Source of the DNA: Paenarthrobacter aurescens TC1
GTDB taxonomy: Bacteria > Actinomycetota > Actinomycetes > Actinomycetales > Micrococcaceae
DNA: 64,000 nt
Assembly: GCA_000014925.1 (NCBI GenBank)
Contig: CP000474.1
Span: 3,410,001-3,474,000 of the forward strand
Direction: 5' to 3'
The notes beneath the pieces are model-generated. The model searched no databases and was not told where the DNA came from. It saw only the letters and a program-made list of their open reading frames with translations. This document shows positions 1 to 8,621 of this stretch, piece after piece; the stretch's first letter is position 1; the number at the start of each line of letters is the position of its first letter. Both the position numbers and the translations under genes were made by a program.

Positions 1-1305
1 GCCGTCCCCGCTTCCCGCGATTTGGTGGTGGATTTCATCCGCGTCGCCTGCATGTTTGCCGTGGTAGCTGTTCACCTGCTCATGATGGGGATCAGCGTGG
101 ACGAGTCCGGCATCGGCGTGGGCAATCCCCTGACGTCCCTAAGCTGGTTTGCGCAAGGAACTTGGTTCGGCCAGGTCATGCCGCTTTTCTTCATCGTGGG
201 CGGTTTCGCCTCGCTCACGTCGTGGCGCAGCCTGCAACGCAAGGGCGGCGACGCCGGCGATTACCTCCGGAACCGGGTGCTGCGACTGGTCCGGCCCACG
301 GTTGCGTTGTACATCTTCCTTGCGATTGCCCTGTGGAGCGCGACGGCGGCCGGTGTCCCTGCCGACTTGCTCGCCGTTATCGCCGCGGGCGCCGGAGTGC
401 AGCTGTGGTTCCTTGCCGCGTACCTGATCTGCCAGGCCATGGTTCCCACTATGGCGAAGCTCCACGAAGCAGCGCCATACCGGACCATTGCAGCGCTGGC
501 CGCGAGCGCCGTCGTGGTTGATGTTCTTCGCTTGGGCTTGGAGCGCAACCCGTGGGGCTTCGACTCGAACCCGATCGGGCTGCTGAACATGGTGTTCGTG
601 TGGGGGCTGCTGCAACAGCTGGGCTTCTTCTACGCCGACGGCTTCTTTGACCGCTTCGCCAAGTGGCAGCTCGTTCTTGCCGCTGCCGGCTGTTACGCCG
701 CGATGGTTCCGCTCACGCACGCCGGGCCGTATCCGGTGGACATGCTGACCAGCCAGAACCCGCCCATGTTCCCCCTGATCCTGGTAGGTCTGGCACACAT
801 TCTTTTGGTGAAGGCCGCCTATCCGGTGCTGCAGCGATGTGTCCGTGTCGGCTGGGTACAGAAGGTGATGTTCGTGGTGGGTAGCCGGGCGATGACCATT
901 TATCTGTGGCACCTGCCGTTGATCATCGCCATGTTTGGGATCGCGCTGGTCCTTCGCCTGCCCTTCCCCGAGCCCGCCGGCACCGAGTGGTGGCTCACCC
1001 GGCCTCTGTTTTATGTAGCTGCTTGGACGCTGGTGCTGTTGGTCTCAACCCCGCTTGTCCGACTGGAACTGGCCAGCACTGCTCTGGCACCGGGTGCGGT
1101 CCGGCCGGCTATGTGGCGCATTGCTGCCGGAACTGTCTTGGCCATCGTCCCCCCGTTCGTGGTGATGAGGTCTGCGCTGGACGTTGCGAATGCGACCTGG
1201 GGGCTGTTGCTGCTGGTGATTGCCGTGGCACTGGTGACTGGCAAGGTTCCTGACCGGGCTTGGAAGACCCCGCGCAGTGTTTCAACGGGAGCCGTGGCTT
1301 CCTGA
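1..1305 (+). CDS. Acyltransferase-3 family membrane protein (5' partial)
   Basis: A multi-pass membrane protein resembling the acyltransferase-3 family, which O-acylates sugars, wall polymers or lipids at the membrane. The reading frame is open from base 1, and the segment RDLVVDFIRVACMFAVVAVH matches the usual N-terminal family motif (R-x2-x-D-x2-R-x7-V-x3-H), so the true start probably lies a short way left of the window. About ten hydrophobic segments follow, with a late WHLPLII motif typical of the family. It stops with TGA at 1303-1305, followed by a strong hairpin. A TTG at 22 would be the first possible internal start but would cut off conserved sequence. The acyl acceptor cannot be predicted from the sequence. 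Confidence 0.8.
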   Translation, partial: AVPASRDLVVDFIRVACMFAVVAVHLLMMGISVDESGIGVGNPLTSLSWFAQGTWFGQVMPLFFIVGGFASLTSWRSLQRKGGDAGDYLRNRVLRLVRPTVALYIFLAIALWSATAAGVPADLLAVIAAGAGVQLWFLAAYLICQAMVPTMAKLHEAAPYRTIAALAASAVVVDVLRLGLERNPWGFDSNPIGLLNMVFVWGLLQQLGFFYADGFFDRFAKWQLVLAAAGCYAAMVPLTHAGPYPVDMLTSQNPPMFPLILVGLAHILLVKAAYPVLQRCVRVGWVQKVMFVVGSRAMTIYLWHLPLIIAMFGIALVLRLPFPEPAGTEWWLTRPLFYVAAWTLVLLVSTPLVRLELASTALAPGAVRPAMWRIAAGTVLAIVPPFVVMRSALDVANATWGLLLLVIAVALVTGKVPDRAWKTPRSVSTGAVAS

Positions 1306-1318
1306 TCCTCTTTGAAAG

Positions 1319-1369
1319 AAGAACGGCCGCAGAACAACCTTACGGGTCATTTTGCGGCCGTTCTTTGTT
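1319..1369. terminator. Bidirectional intrinsic terminator
   Basis: Perfect 13-bp inverted repeat, arms 1319-1331 and 1353-1365, loop of 21 nt, flanked by short A and T tracts. It lies between the converging acyltransferase and subtilase genes and can serve both. Confidence 0.8.
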
Positions 1370-1405
1370 CACAGGGGGTTACTCACCAGCAACCTGGCCG
1401 AACAC

Positions 1406-4225
1406 CTATGGCAAGCGGTAAAGGAATGCTGCCATGGCGTCGCGGTTGATGGGCTCCATCGGCTGGTACCAGTAGTTGTTCTCCCCTAGCTGCCAGCCGG
1501 AGGAAATCCCCGCAACGCTCATCCAGACCATTTCCTTGTAGAACAGCTGGCCAGAATCGAGGTCCTTGAAAGGTGGATTCATCGGTGCTTCATAGTCGGG
1601 CTTGTTGACCAACCTGTACAGGAAGGCAGCCATCGCGTCGCGTTTGATGGGGGTCAGCGGTTTGTAGTAACGCGCCCCGTTCTCAGTCCATCCGGATGAA
1701 ATGCCGGTTTCTGCCAACCATGCCATCTCCTTGTAGAACTGCTGCGTGGTTGCAACGTCCTTGAATGGGGATTGCGCGGGAGGTGTGTAGTCCGGCGAGC
1801 CGGCCGCACGGTAAAGGAATGCTGCCATTGCGTCACGGTTGATGGGTGTCACCGGCCGGTATGAGACGGATTTGTCCGCCTCTACCCAACCGGTAGAGAT
1901 CTTACGGTCTGCAAGCCAGGACATTTCCTTATAGAACTGCTGGGTGGTCGCCACATCCCGGAAGGGTGAAACAGCAGGCGCCGTAAATTCCGGCCCCTTT
2001 GCGCTGAAGTAGGCCTTCCACTCTGAAGTCGCCCCGTTGAGCACTGCATAACCGCTCTTCGGAACGGCTGTAATTTTGGCCTGTCCTCGAGCGGGGTGAG
2101 TTCCGGCTTGGAGCATTTTGTCATCTACCTGGTAGTCCATGGTCTCTGACTCCGGAATAGTGTAGCGATCGTTGCCCATGTACGGAGCTTCGGTGAACAC
2201 TACGGCTTCAGGCGTAACAGCCTTGTCAGCGGCAACTACAACAGGCGTTGGCTTGCTGGACATCTCCAGCAGCCAGTATGGGGTCTTGTTACCCATGACA
2301 TGTAGCGAAAGCGTGCTGCCAATGTCCTCGCTCGTCAAGGTGTAGGTAGAGGCACTGGAGACGTGCTCACCAGTGGTGCCTGGCTTGTTGCGGGTCCACC
2401 GATAGGTCAAGTCCACAGGGGCCGGGCCCCACGTACCCGGGTTGGCCGTTAGGGTGCTTCCCTCGTAGGCCGAGCCCGTGATAACAGGCACGCTACCAAA
2501 CAAGGTTCCGGGAGCCACTTGAACTGTCGGCTCCGAGGTTGCGGAGACGGCCGGTACGAACTTCTTGGTGGCAGTAACAGTGACCGTGATGGTGGCTTGG
2601 TGATCATCCTCTGTCAACCAGTAACCGTTTCCGGTTGCTCCGGGGATGGGTGTTCCCCACCGGTTCCACTGATAATTCCAGGTGGCTTCGTAGGTGTTAC
2701 CCCAGTTGCCAGGTTCAGCAATCAACAACTTGCCAACAGCAGCCTCACCGGAAATTGTGGGAATGCCCGCCGTGATTGGCGCAGCCTCGGCTGCCACCTT
2801 GGTGAGAGTGGCGTTGGCGTCAACCAAACCGGCGCCGCAGCCACAGCCGTTGATCGGCCGAGCCGAGGCCTTTAGCCTCTGCTCAACATCCGCGGGGGTC
2901 AAAGCAGGCAGTTTTGAATACATCATGGCTGCTACTGCCGCTACCTGAGGAGCGGCCATTGAACTGCCCTCCATAACGGAGTATCCCTCGGAACCTAGGG
3001 AATCCGTTCCGTCGTTGAGGGTGGACAAAATTCCGTCGAGGCCCGAGTTGGTCATGTCGCCGCCCGGGGCGGCGACATCGACGTTGATTCCGAAGTTGGA
3101 GTACGACGCTTTGAGGCCATTGCGTGTGCTCGCACCGACCACCAGCACGTTCTTACAGTTGGCAGGGCTGACCTTGGATGCGTCGATGCCTTCGTTACCT
3201 GCAGCCACCACCACTGAGGCGCCCTTGCTTCGTGCAAAATCTGCAGCGTTTTGGTAGATCGTGGAGCAAGGCGCCAGGCCTCCGAGGCTCAGGTTGATGA
3301 CGTTCGCTGGATTCGCGTTCGCTGGGGCTCCCGTAACTGTTCCGCCCGCCGCCCAAACGATCGAATCTGCGATGTCGGAAGCGTATCCGCCACAGATGCC
3401 CAGCGCACGCACCGGAACGACCTTTGCCTTGGGAGCAACGCCTGCCACGCCCTTGCTGTTTCCTGCAACAGCAGCCACAAGACCGGCCACATGTGTCCCG
3501 TGCCACGAAGATGAATAACCGGGCCATCCGGGCTCGCACTCCCCGTAGTAGGTGGCGTCGCCCTCATCTGCCGGATTCGAATCGCGTCCGTTGGAGTCAC
3601 CTGCAACGAGGGGATCATGAATCATGTCAAAGCCAGGCAGAATGTTGGCGTTCAAGTCGGTGTGGTCAGTAATGCCGGTATCGATGACCGCAACCACGCT
3701 CCCGGCTCCCTGGCTCACGTCCCATGCCCCCAGGACACGCATCCCGCCACTGTCGGTGCTACTGTGTGCCCACTGATATGAGTACAAAGGATCGTTGGGC
3801 GCGGAAGCGAATGGCCTCATGATGACATCTGGCTCGGCATACTCAACGCTGGGGTCTGCGGCCAGGGCGGAAACCAGTTCACCGGCTTCTTCGCCACCGA
3901 GCTTCTTGTCCGTCTTCACCACTTCTTCACCCGTGGCTAGCGTACGGACAGCTTCAATAGGGACGCCAAGGGTCCCAGCGGCCCGATTCAAGGACGACTT
4001 CCGGTCCAGTGATTGGATACTTGCCCGGTCCTTGAACTTCACAATGAATTGGTCCGTAGGGAGGACCGAGGACTCGGTGGACATTGTCCGTGGTGCCGCG
4101 CTGGGCACAGGCACCGGAGTCTCATTCGCTACAGCAGGAAGGGCCGGGAGGGCAGCTCCTACCATTGCGATAATGCCGGCAAAAATTACTTGAGAGCGCA
4201 CACTGGCTCTCCGTCGGATCTGCAT
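1406..4225 (-). CDS. Secreted subtilisin-like serine protease with C-terminal SLH-like triplet
   Basis: Predicted S8-family endopeptidase exported and held on the cell surface. I chose the ATG at 4225 because GAGGG sits 8 nt upstream and a clean signal peptide follows (RRR, hydrophobic core, ALPAVA); a TTG 30 nt earlier has no ribosome site. An inhibitor-I9-like propeptide (TDQFIVKFKDR...) precedes the catalytic domain. The triad is visible as Asp about 182 (VIDTGI), His about 242 (WHGTHVAG) and Ser about 422 (GSSMAAP). Two beta-sandwich repeats beginning near PTISGEAAVG and PVITGSAYEG follow, then one copy of the beta domain also repeated in the protease at 30.9-35.5 kb, then three SLH-like repeats (FxDV...FYKEM.WLA..xIS(T/S)GW...INRDAMAAFLYR). 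939 aa. It follows the MFS gene on the same strand but a terminator separates them. Substrate unknown. Confidence 0.9.
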   Translation of the reverse strand: MQIRRRASVRSQVIFAGIIAMVGAALPALPAVANETPVPVPSAAPRTMSTESSVLPTDQFIVKFKDRASIQSLDRKSSLNRAAGTLGVPIEAVRTLATGEEVVKTDKKLGGEEAGELVSALAADPSVEYAEPDVIMRPFASAPNDPLYSYQWAHSSTDSGGMRVLGAWDVSQGAGSVVAVIDTGITDHTDLNANILPGFDMIHDPLVAGDSNGRDSNPADEGDATYYGECEPGWPGYSSSWHGTHVAGLVAAVAGNSKGVAGVAPKAKVVPVRALGICGGYASDIADSIVWAAGGTVTGAPANANPANVINLSLGGLAPCSTIYQNAADFARSKGASVVVAAGNEGIDASKVSPANCKNVLVVGASTRNGLKASYSNFGINVDVAAPGGDMTNSGLDGILSTLNDGTDSLGSEGYSVMEGSSMAAPQVAAVAAMMYSKLPALTPADVEQRLKASARPINGCGCGAGLVDANATLTKVAAEAAPITAGIPTISGEAAVGKLLIAEPGNWGNTYEATWNYQWNRWGTPIPGATGNGYWLTEDDHQATITVTVTATKKFVPAVSATSEPTVQVAPGTLFGSVPVITGSAYEGSTLTANPGTWGPAPVDLTYRWTRNKPGTTGEHVSSASTYTLTSEDIGSTLSLHVMGNKTPYWLLEMSSKPTPVVVAADKAVTPEAVVFTEAPYMGNDRYTIPESETMDYQVDDKMLQAGTHPARGQAKITAVPKSGYAVLNGATSEWKAYFSAKGPEFTAPAVSPFRDVATTQQFYKEMSWLADRKISTGWVEADKSVSYRPVTPINRDAMAAFLYRAAGSPDYTPPAQSPFKDVATTQQFYKEMAWLAETGISSGWTENGARYYKPLTPIKRDAMAAFLYRLVNKPDYEAPMNPPFKDLDSGQLFYKEMVWMSVAGISSGWQLGENNYWYQPMEPINRDAMAAFLYRLP

Positions 4226-4263
4226 AAACAGCGCCCTCTGCTCAAACGCCCCCAAGAGCGCGG

Positions 4264-4288
4264 AAAAATGGCCGCGATACTGCGGCCA
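4264..4288 (-). terminator. Intrinsic terminator or leader attenuator before the subtilase
   Basis: On the minus strand a 7-bp GC-rich stem (arms 4288-4282 and 4275-4269, loop 6) is followed directly by five T. It would end the MFS transcript, but it also lies only 39 nt upstream of the subtilase ATG, so if the subtilase promoter is upstream of it, it could act as an attenuator. Confidence 0.65.
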
Positions 4289-4372
4289 GCATGAGTTTAG
4301 CCAAAGTTTGGACTTTCCTGCGAATTCCCTGTGAATCTATCTCAGCAGTTAGGTCAACACGAAGGGTAAAAG

Positions 4373-5599
4373 CTAATAGTTACGCCGGTGCTTCAGCCGC
4401 GGAATTGCGACGGCGAACACAACAGCCGCTGCGAACCCCAGTACGCCTGTGGCCCAGACGCCCGCCGACAACGAGATTGCAGCCGTCAACCCGGACAGCA
4501 GCACGGGCCCTCCGGTGGCGCCGGAATCGGCAATGAAGCGCCATATCCCGAGGAAGTGACTCCGGCCGTTGTCCGGTGAGAAGTCAGCTCCGAGCGTCAT
4601 GATGAGCCCCGAACTGATGCCGTTGCCGAACCCGATCAGCAGGGCGACCAAGAGCAATGGTACGAATCCGGCGGTGAAGGGAATCAGAATCAATGCCGTC
4701 CCCATGATGAGCGTGGAGGGAATGGCCACCCATTGCCGGCCCTTCCTGTCCATCAGCTTCCCGGCAGGATAGAACACCAGCATGTCGATTGCCCCGGACA
4801 AGCCGAAGAGCAAGGACGCATGGGTGGCATCGAGCCCCAGGTGGTCCGCCCACAGCGGGATGACCACTTGTCGTGATGCACGCAGAGCACTGAGAAGCAG
4901 GATCCCGAATCCCACAGAAAGAAACACCCCCGCGTGGGAGACCGCGACGCTCCGCAACGTCGACGCCGGAGGGCGAGGGCCGCCGTCGGGCGTTTCCGGG
5001 GCTACCAGGTCCGGGATGGTGAGCGACAAAGCAGCCGCCGCCATCATGCCCGCGAAGCCCACCCAGTAAGCACCGCTGATTCCGGCGAACTGCATGACGC
5101 CGGCGCCCACGAATGGCCCGATGAAGATGCCGATCCTGGTCACGCCGCCCAGTGTTGAAAGAGCTCGCGCGCGGAACATGACCGGGACGGCCTCGGTAAG
5201 GAACTTTTGACGGGCTAGGTTGAAGACGCTGGCCGACATGCCCACCAAGGTCATGGACGCAGCCAGCAGCCAGAGTCCGTGGTCGACCTGCGGCGCGAAC
5301 GCGGCTGCGCCGAGGGCAACCGCGCCCAAAGCTCCGGCTCCAACGATCGACCATCGTTCGCCGAACTTCTCCGTGATGATCGACGCCGGGATGTTGAAGA
5401 TCCAGGAGCCCAGCCCGATCAGTGTCACGATCAATGCTGAAACCGCCACCGAAGCGCCAAGCTCGCGCGCCGAGAGCGCAATAACCGGCAGGACCGCCCC
5501 TTCGCCGATACAGAACAGCAGCGCGGGTCCGAAGGCCGGAAGGGCGACGCTGCGAAGGGTGAAGTTTTTGTCTGCTTGGGTGGTGGTCATCCCTTTCAT
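4373..5599 (-). CDS. MFS transporter
   Basis: Major facilitator superfamily protein of 408 aa with about 12 hydrophobic segments, the usual length for a drug/metabolite MFS carrier. The N-terminal half carries a loop after TM2 with EKFGERW (a weak relative of motif A) and a TM4-5 region with FNLARQKFLTEAVP. The second half repeats the motif-A-like loop as GKLMDRKGRQWVAIP, a good MFS signature. Two ATGs, 5599 and 5590, are possible; neither has a strong ribosome site. Substrate cannot be inferred. It stands alone on the minus strand, upstream of the surface protease but separated from it by a terminator, and downstream of a repeat-filled non-coding block. Confidence 0.85.
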   Translation of the reverse strand: MKGMTTTQADKNFTLRSVALPAFGPALLFCIGEGAVLPVIALSARELGASVAVSALIVTLIGLGSWIFNIPASIITEKFGERWSIVGAGALGAVALGAAAFAPQVDHGLWLLAASMTLVGMSASVFNLARQKFLTEAVPVMFRARALSTLGGVTRIGIFIGPFVGAGVMQFAGISGAYWVGFAGMMAAAALSLTIPDLVAPETPDGGPRPPASTLRSVAVSHAGVFLSVGFGILLLSALRASRQVVIPLWADHLGLDATHASLLFGLSGAIDMLVFYPAGKLMDRKGRQWVAIPSTLIMGTALILIPFTAGFVPLLLVALLIGFGNGISSGLIMTLGADFSPDNGRSHFLGIWRFIADSGATGGPVLLSGLTAAISLSAGVWATGVLGFAAAVVFAVAIPRLKHRRNY

Positions 5600-5674
5600 C
5601 CTATGACCGTCGCGGCTGGTGGTCGGGTCGGATGACGTTTCGCGTTCCCGGTTGTGGTCGGGCGCGCGCCCTAT

Positions 5675-6328
5675 GCCGCCGGGCGCACCCTTTCGTGGTC
5701 AGACCCGCACCCTTTGCCGCCAACCGCACCAGAGGTAACAGGGGCGATCGGCGCTAACGGGGGCGCCGGTTCGTGGGTTAGTAGGTTAGTGGGACGGGCT
5801 GCGTGGGACGGGCTGAGTGGGACGGGCTGAGTGGTAACTGGTGAGCGCTTGGAACGAGCTGGCTCGCACCACTTTGCGCCATGCGCACACTTCGCCGCCG
5901 GGCGCACCCTTTCGTGGTCAGGCCCGCACCCTTTGCCGCCAACCGCACCAGAGGTAACAGGGGCGATCAGCGCTAACGGGTGCGCCGACGAACGTGGTGG
6001 TTCGTGGGTGCTGGGACGGGTGGCTGGTACTGGCTGCGTGGGACGGGCTGCGTGGGACGGGCTGAGTGGAAACTGGTGAGCGCTTGGAACGAGCTGGCTC
6101 GCACCACTTTGCGCCATGCGCACACTTCGCCGCCGGGCGCACCCTTTCGTGGTCAGAACCGCACCCACTTCCGCCAACCGCACCAGAGGTAACAGGGGCG
6201 ATCGGCGCTAACGGGTGCGCCGACGAACGTGGTGGTAGGTGGGTTACTGGGACGGGTGGCTGGTACTGGCTGCGTGGGACGGGCTGAGTGGTAACTGGTG
6301 AGCTTTTGGAACGAGCTGGCTCGCAGTT
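5675..6328. repeat. Non-coding block of three 200-235-bp direct repeats
   Basis: Nearly three copies of one unit start at 5675, 5894 and 6129. Each unit begins GCCGCCGGGCGCACCCTTTC, continues with a conserved GGTAACAGGGGCGATC segment, then a variable run of GGGACGGGCTG-type 10-12-bp subrepeats, and ends in AACGAGCTGGCTCGCACCAC. The open frames across it (for example on the minus strand at 5671-6183) have repeat-driven low-complexity translations and no credible start, so I regard the 5600-6390 stretch as non-coding. No transposase or tRNA adjoins it. Confidence 0.8.
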
Positions 6329-6362
6329 GTTGCGGCTCCGGGGAACCGGAGCCGCAACAACT
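6325..6362. terminator. Strong 17-bp hairpin after the chaplin-like gene
   Basis: Perfect 17-bp stem (6325-6341 with 6346-6362) closing a 4-nt loop, 29 nt beyond the stop of the minus-strand gene at 6391. There is no T tract, so it may be a terminator without a tail or an mRNA-stabilising 3' structure. Confidence 0.6.
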
Positions 6363-6390
6363 ACATGCGAAGTGAGATTGCTTCCCTGGC

Positions 6391-8523
6391 TTAGCGGCGG
6401 TTAGCTACTGCCTTGCGGCGACCGACTGCTGCGAGCACCAACCCCATCAGGAGCATGGCGCCTGCCCAGAGAACCCACTGACCGTTGAGTCCAGTGTTGG
6501 CCAAGGTGTTGGCACTTCCGACGGCGGTGGAGGCTGCCGCGGTCAACGCACCCTGCGTGGCACTCGGGACCACTACGCTGCTGGCTTGGGTGCCAACCGA
6601 GGCATACGTGGTGTTTGTGGTGCCTGCGACGGGAGTGTTGATGCCAGTTTCTCCACCAGCGTCAAGGCCACCACCTGCAGGCGGGTTCACGACGGGAGGG
6701 TTCACAACCGGCGGGTTCACAACCGGCGGGTTCACAACCGGAGGGTTCACAACCGGCGGGTTTACGACGGGAGGGTTCACAACCGGCGGGTTCACAGTGC
6801 CGGTAGAGCCACCACCGATTCCCACGGAGGTGGAACCAACGGTTACAGGAGCCGTGATCGGGATGATCACCTGAGTGCCGGAAAGAAGTCCGTCGTTCCC
6901 GGAAGTGGTGCTGCCTGGCGTCGTACCCGTCGGGGCAGTTCCGCCCGTGGTGCCAGTGTTCGTGGCCGACGAGTCACCCAGCAGACCAGCGGAGGTCGAA
7001 CCAAGGTTCACTGGAGCGGTGATCGGAGCAACAACCTGGGTTCCCGAACCAATGCCGTCAGAACCGGAAGTCGAAGCACCCGACGTAGCCGGAGCCGAAG
7101 TACCAGTCGAACCAGCACCTGTATTCGCGGCGGACGAGTCACCCAGCAGACCAGCCGAGGTCGAACCAAGGTTTACCGGAGCGGTGATCGGAGCAACAAC
7201 CTGGGTTCCCGAACCAATGCCGTCAGAACCGGAGGTGGAAGCACCCGACGTAGCCGGAGCCGAAGTACCAGTCGAACCAGCACCAGTATTCGCGGCCGAC
7301 GAGTCACCCAGCAGACCAGCCGAGGTCGAACCAAGGTTCACCGGAGCCGTGATCGGAGCAACAACCTGGGTTCCCGAACCAATGCCGTCAGAACCGGAAG
7401 TCGAAGCACCCGACGCCGCCGGAGCAGTACCACCGGATGAAGAACCCGAGCCGGAGGTGGCCAACGAGTCACCCAACAGACCAGCCGAGGTCGAACCAAG
7501 GTTTACCGGAGCGGTGATCGGAGCAACAACCTGCGTCCCCGAACCAACACCATCCGAACCGGAAGTGGAAGCACCCGAAGCCCCCGAAGCCGCCGGAGCA
7601 GTACCACCGGATGAAGAACCCGAGCCGGAGGTGGCCGACGAGTCACCCAACACACCAGCGGAAGTCGAACCAAGGTTCACCGGAGCGGTGATCGGAGCAA
7701 CAACCTGGGTTCCCGAACCAATGCCATCCGAACCGGAAGTCGAAGCACCCGAAGTCGCCGGAGCAGTACCACCGGATGAAGAACCCGAACCGGAGGTGGC
7801 AGACGAGTCACCACCTACACCCGCGGCAGTGGCTCCGATGTTAACAGGGACCGAAATCGGAGCCACTACCTGAGCGCCGGACGCAATACTCTCTCCCCCC
7901 GACGTCGTTGCCTGCACCGGAGCTTGGGCCGGAGCCGGAGCTTGGGCCGGAGCCGGAGCCTGTGCCGGGGCAGGAGCTGATGTAGCAGTTGAGTCGCCAA
8001 GTACACCGGCGGATGTCGCTCCCACCGTGATGGGGATCGTCACCGGCGCAACAACTTGGGTTCCCGAGGCGATACCGTCGGAACCGCTGGTGCTTGCTGT
8101 CGGAGCGGCCGCTGCGGGAGCAGCAGGTGCCGGAGCGGCAGGTGTGGCTGAGTTCGCCGCAGTGGAGCCCCCCAGCAGACCCACTGACGACGAGCCCAGG
8201 TTTACGGGCACCGTTACCGGAGCAACTAGCTGCGTTCCGGAGCCGATGCTGTTGGAACCATTGGTGCTGGCAGCCGGTGCTGCAGCGGAGCCGGAACTTC
8301 CAGCAGTTCCCGGCGCGGACGTCGTAGCTGCTGAATCCCCCAACAGTCCAAATGATGTTCCGCCGAGGCTGATCGGCGCTGTTACTGGCGCTACCACCTG
8401 CGTGCCGGAAAGGAGTCCATCCTTGCCGCTGGTGTCCGCGGCGTTCGCCGCAGTCGCGCTGAGGACGATCATGCCCCCGGCAAAGCATGTGCCTATGAGG
8501 CACTTGCGTATGGTCGTGTTCAT
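6391..8523 (-). CDS. Chaplin-like repeat protein with LANTG sortase signal
   Basis: Secreted, probably wall-anchored protein of 710 aa. A signal peptide ends near ANAADTS. Ten repeats follow, each of the form SGTQVVAPxTxPVxxGxxSxGxxGDS, separated by Ala/Ser/Gly-rich linkers. The pattern (SG..QV..P...PV...G.S.G..G.S) resembles the chaplin domain of Streptomyces but lacks the cysteine pair. A stalk of eight VNPPV pentapeptides follows, then LANTG, a hydrophobic segment and a RRKAVANRR tail: the LAxTG class used by sortase E of high-GC Gram-positives. ATG at 8523 has AGGAGAG 7 nt upstream. No sortase gene lies in the window. The repeat DNA is highly similar over the middle copies, indicating recent duplication. 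Function may be hydrophobic or amyloid-like coating; this is inference. Confidence 0.8.
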   Translation of the reverse strand: MNTTIRKCLIGTCFAGGMIVLSATAANAADTSGKDGLLSGTQVVAPVTAPISLGGTSFGLLGDSAATTSAPGTAGSSGSAAAPAASTNGSNSIGSGTQLVAPVTVPVNLGSSSVGLLGGSTAANSATPAAPAPAAPAAAAPTASTSGSDGIASGTQVVAPVTIPITVGATSAGVLGDSTATSAPAPAQAPAPAQAPAPAQAPVQATTSGGESIASGAQVVAPISVPVNIGATAAGVGGDSSATSGSGSSSGGTAPATSGASTSGSDGIGSGTQVVAPITAPVNLGSTSAGVLGDSSATSGSGSSSGGTAPAASGASGASTSGSDGVGSGTQVVAPITAPVNLGSTSAGLLGDSLATSGSGSSSGGTAPAASGASTSGSDGIGSGTQVVAPITAPVNLGSTSAGLLGDSSAANTGAGSTGTSAPATSGASTSGSDGIGSGTQVVAPITAPVNLGSTSAGLLGDSSAANTGAGSTGTSAPATSGASTSGSDGIGSGTQVVAPITAPVNLGSTSAGLLGDSSATNTGTTGGTAPTGTTPGSTTSGNDGLLSGTQVIIPITAPVTVGSTSVGIGGGSTGTVNPPVVNPPVVNPPVVNPPVVNPPVVNPPVVNPPVVNPPAGGGLDAGGETGINTPVAGTTNTTYASVGTQASSVVVPSATQGALTAAASTAVGSANTLANTGLNGQWVLWAGAMLLMGLVLAAVGRRKAVANRR
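6661..6800. repeat. 15-bp tandem repeat encoding eight VNPPV units
   Basis: Eight in-frame copies of a 15-bp unit within the chaplin-like gene encode the Pro/Val stalk before the sorting signal. Copy number could vary by slippage without changing frame. Confidence 0.85.
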
Positions 8524-8621
8524 TGTGGTTCTCTCCTGAATGCCTTGTTCCCAAGGACGTCCGAGTGACGGATCGCCCGAATGACCGTTTGCCGCAAAGA
8601 GCTGTGCGGCCGGCTGGGGAA

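Noticed and set aside
5671..6183. 170-aa minus-strand frame in the triple repeat block
   Set aside because: Low-complexity, repeat-driven translation with no start context; the block is better explained as non-coding DNA.
6875..7873. 332-aa open frame opposite the chaplin-like gene
   Set aside because: It mirrors the repeats of the real gene, has no ribosome site or family, and arises from the codon bias of the Ala/Ser/Gly-rich repeats.
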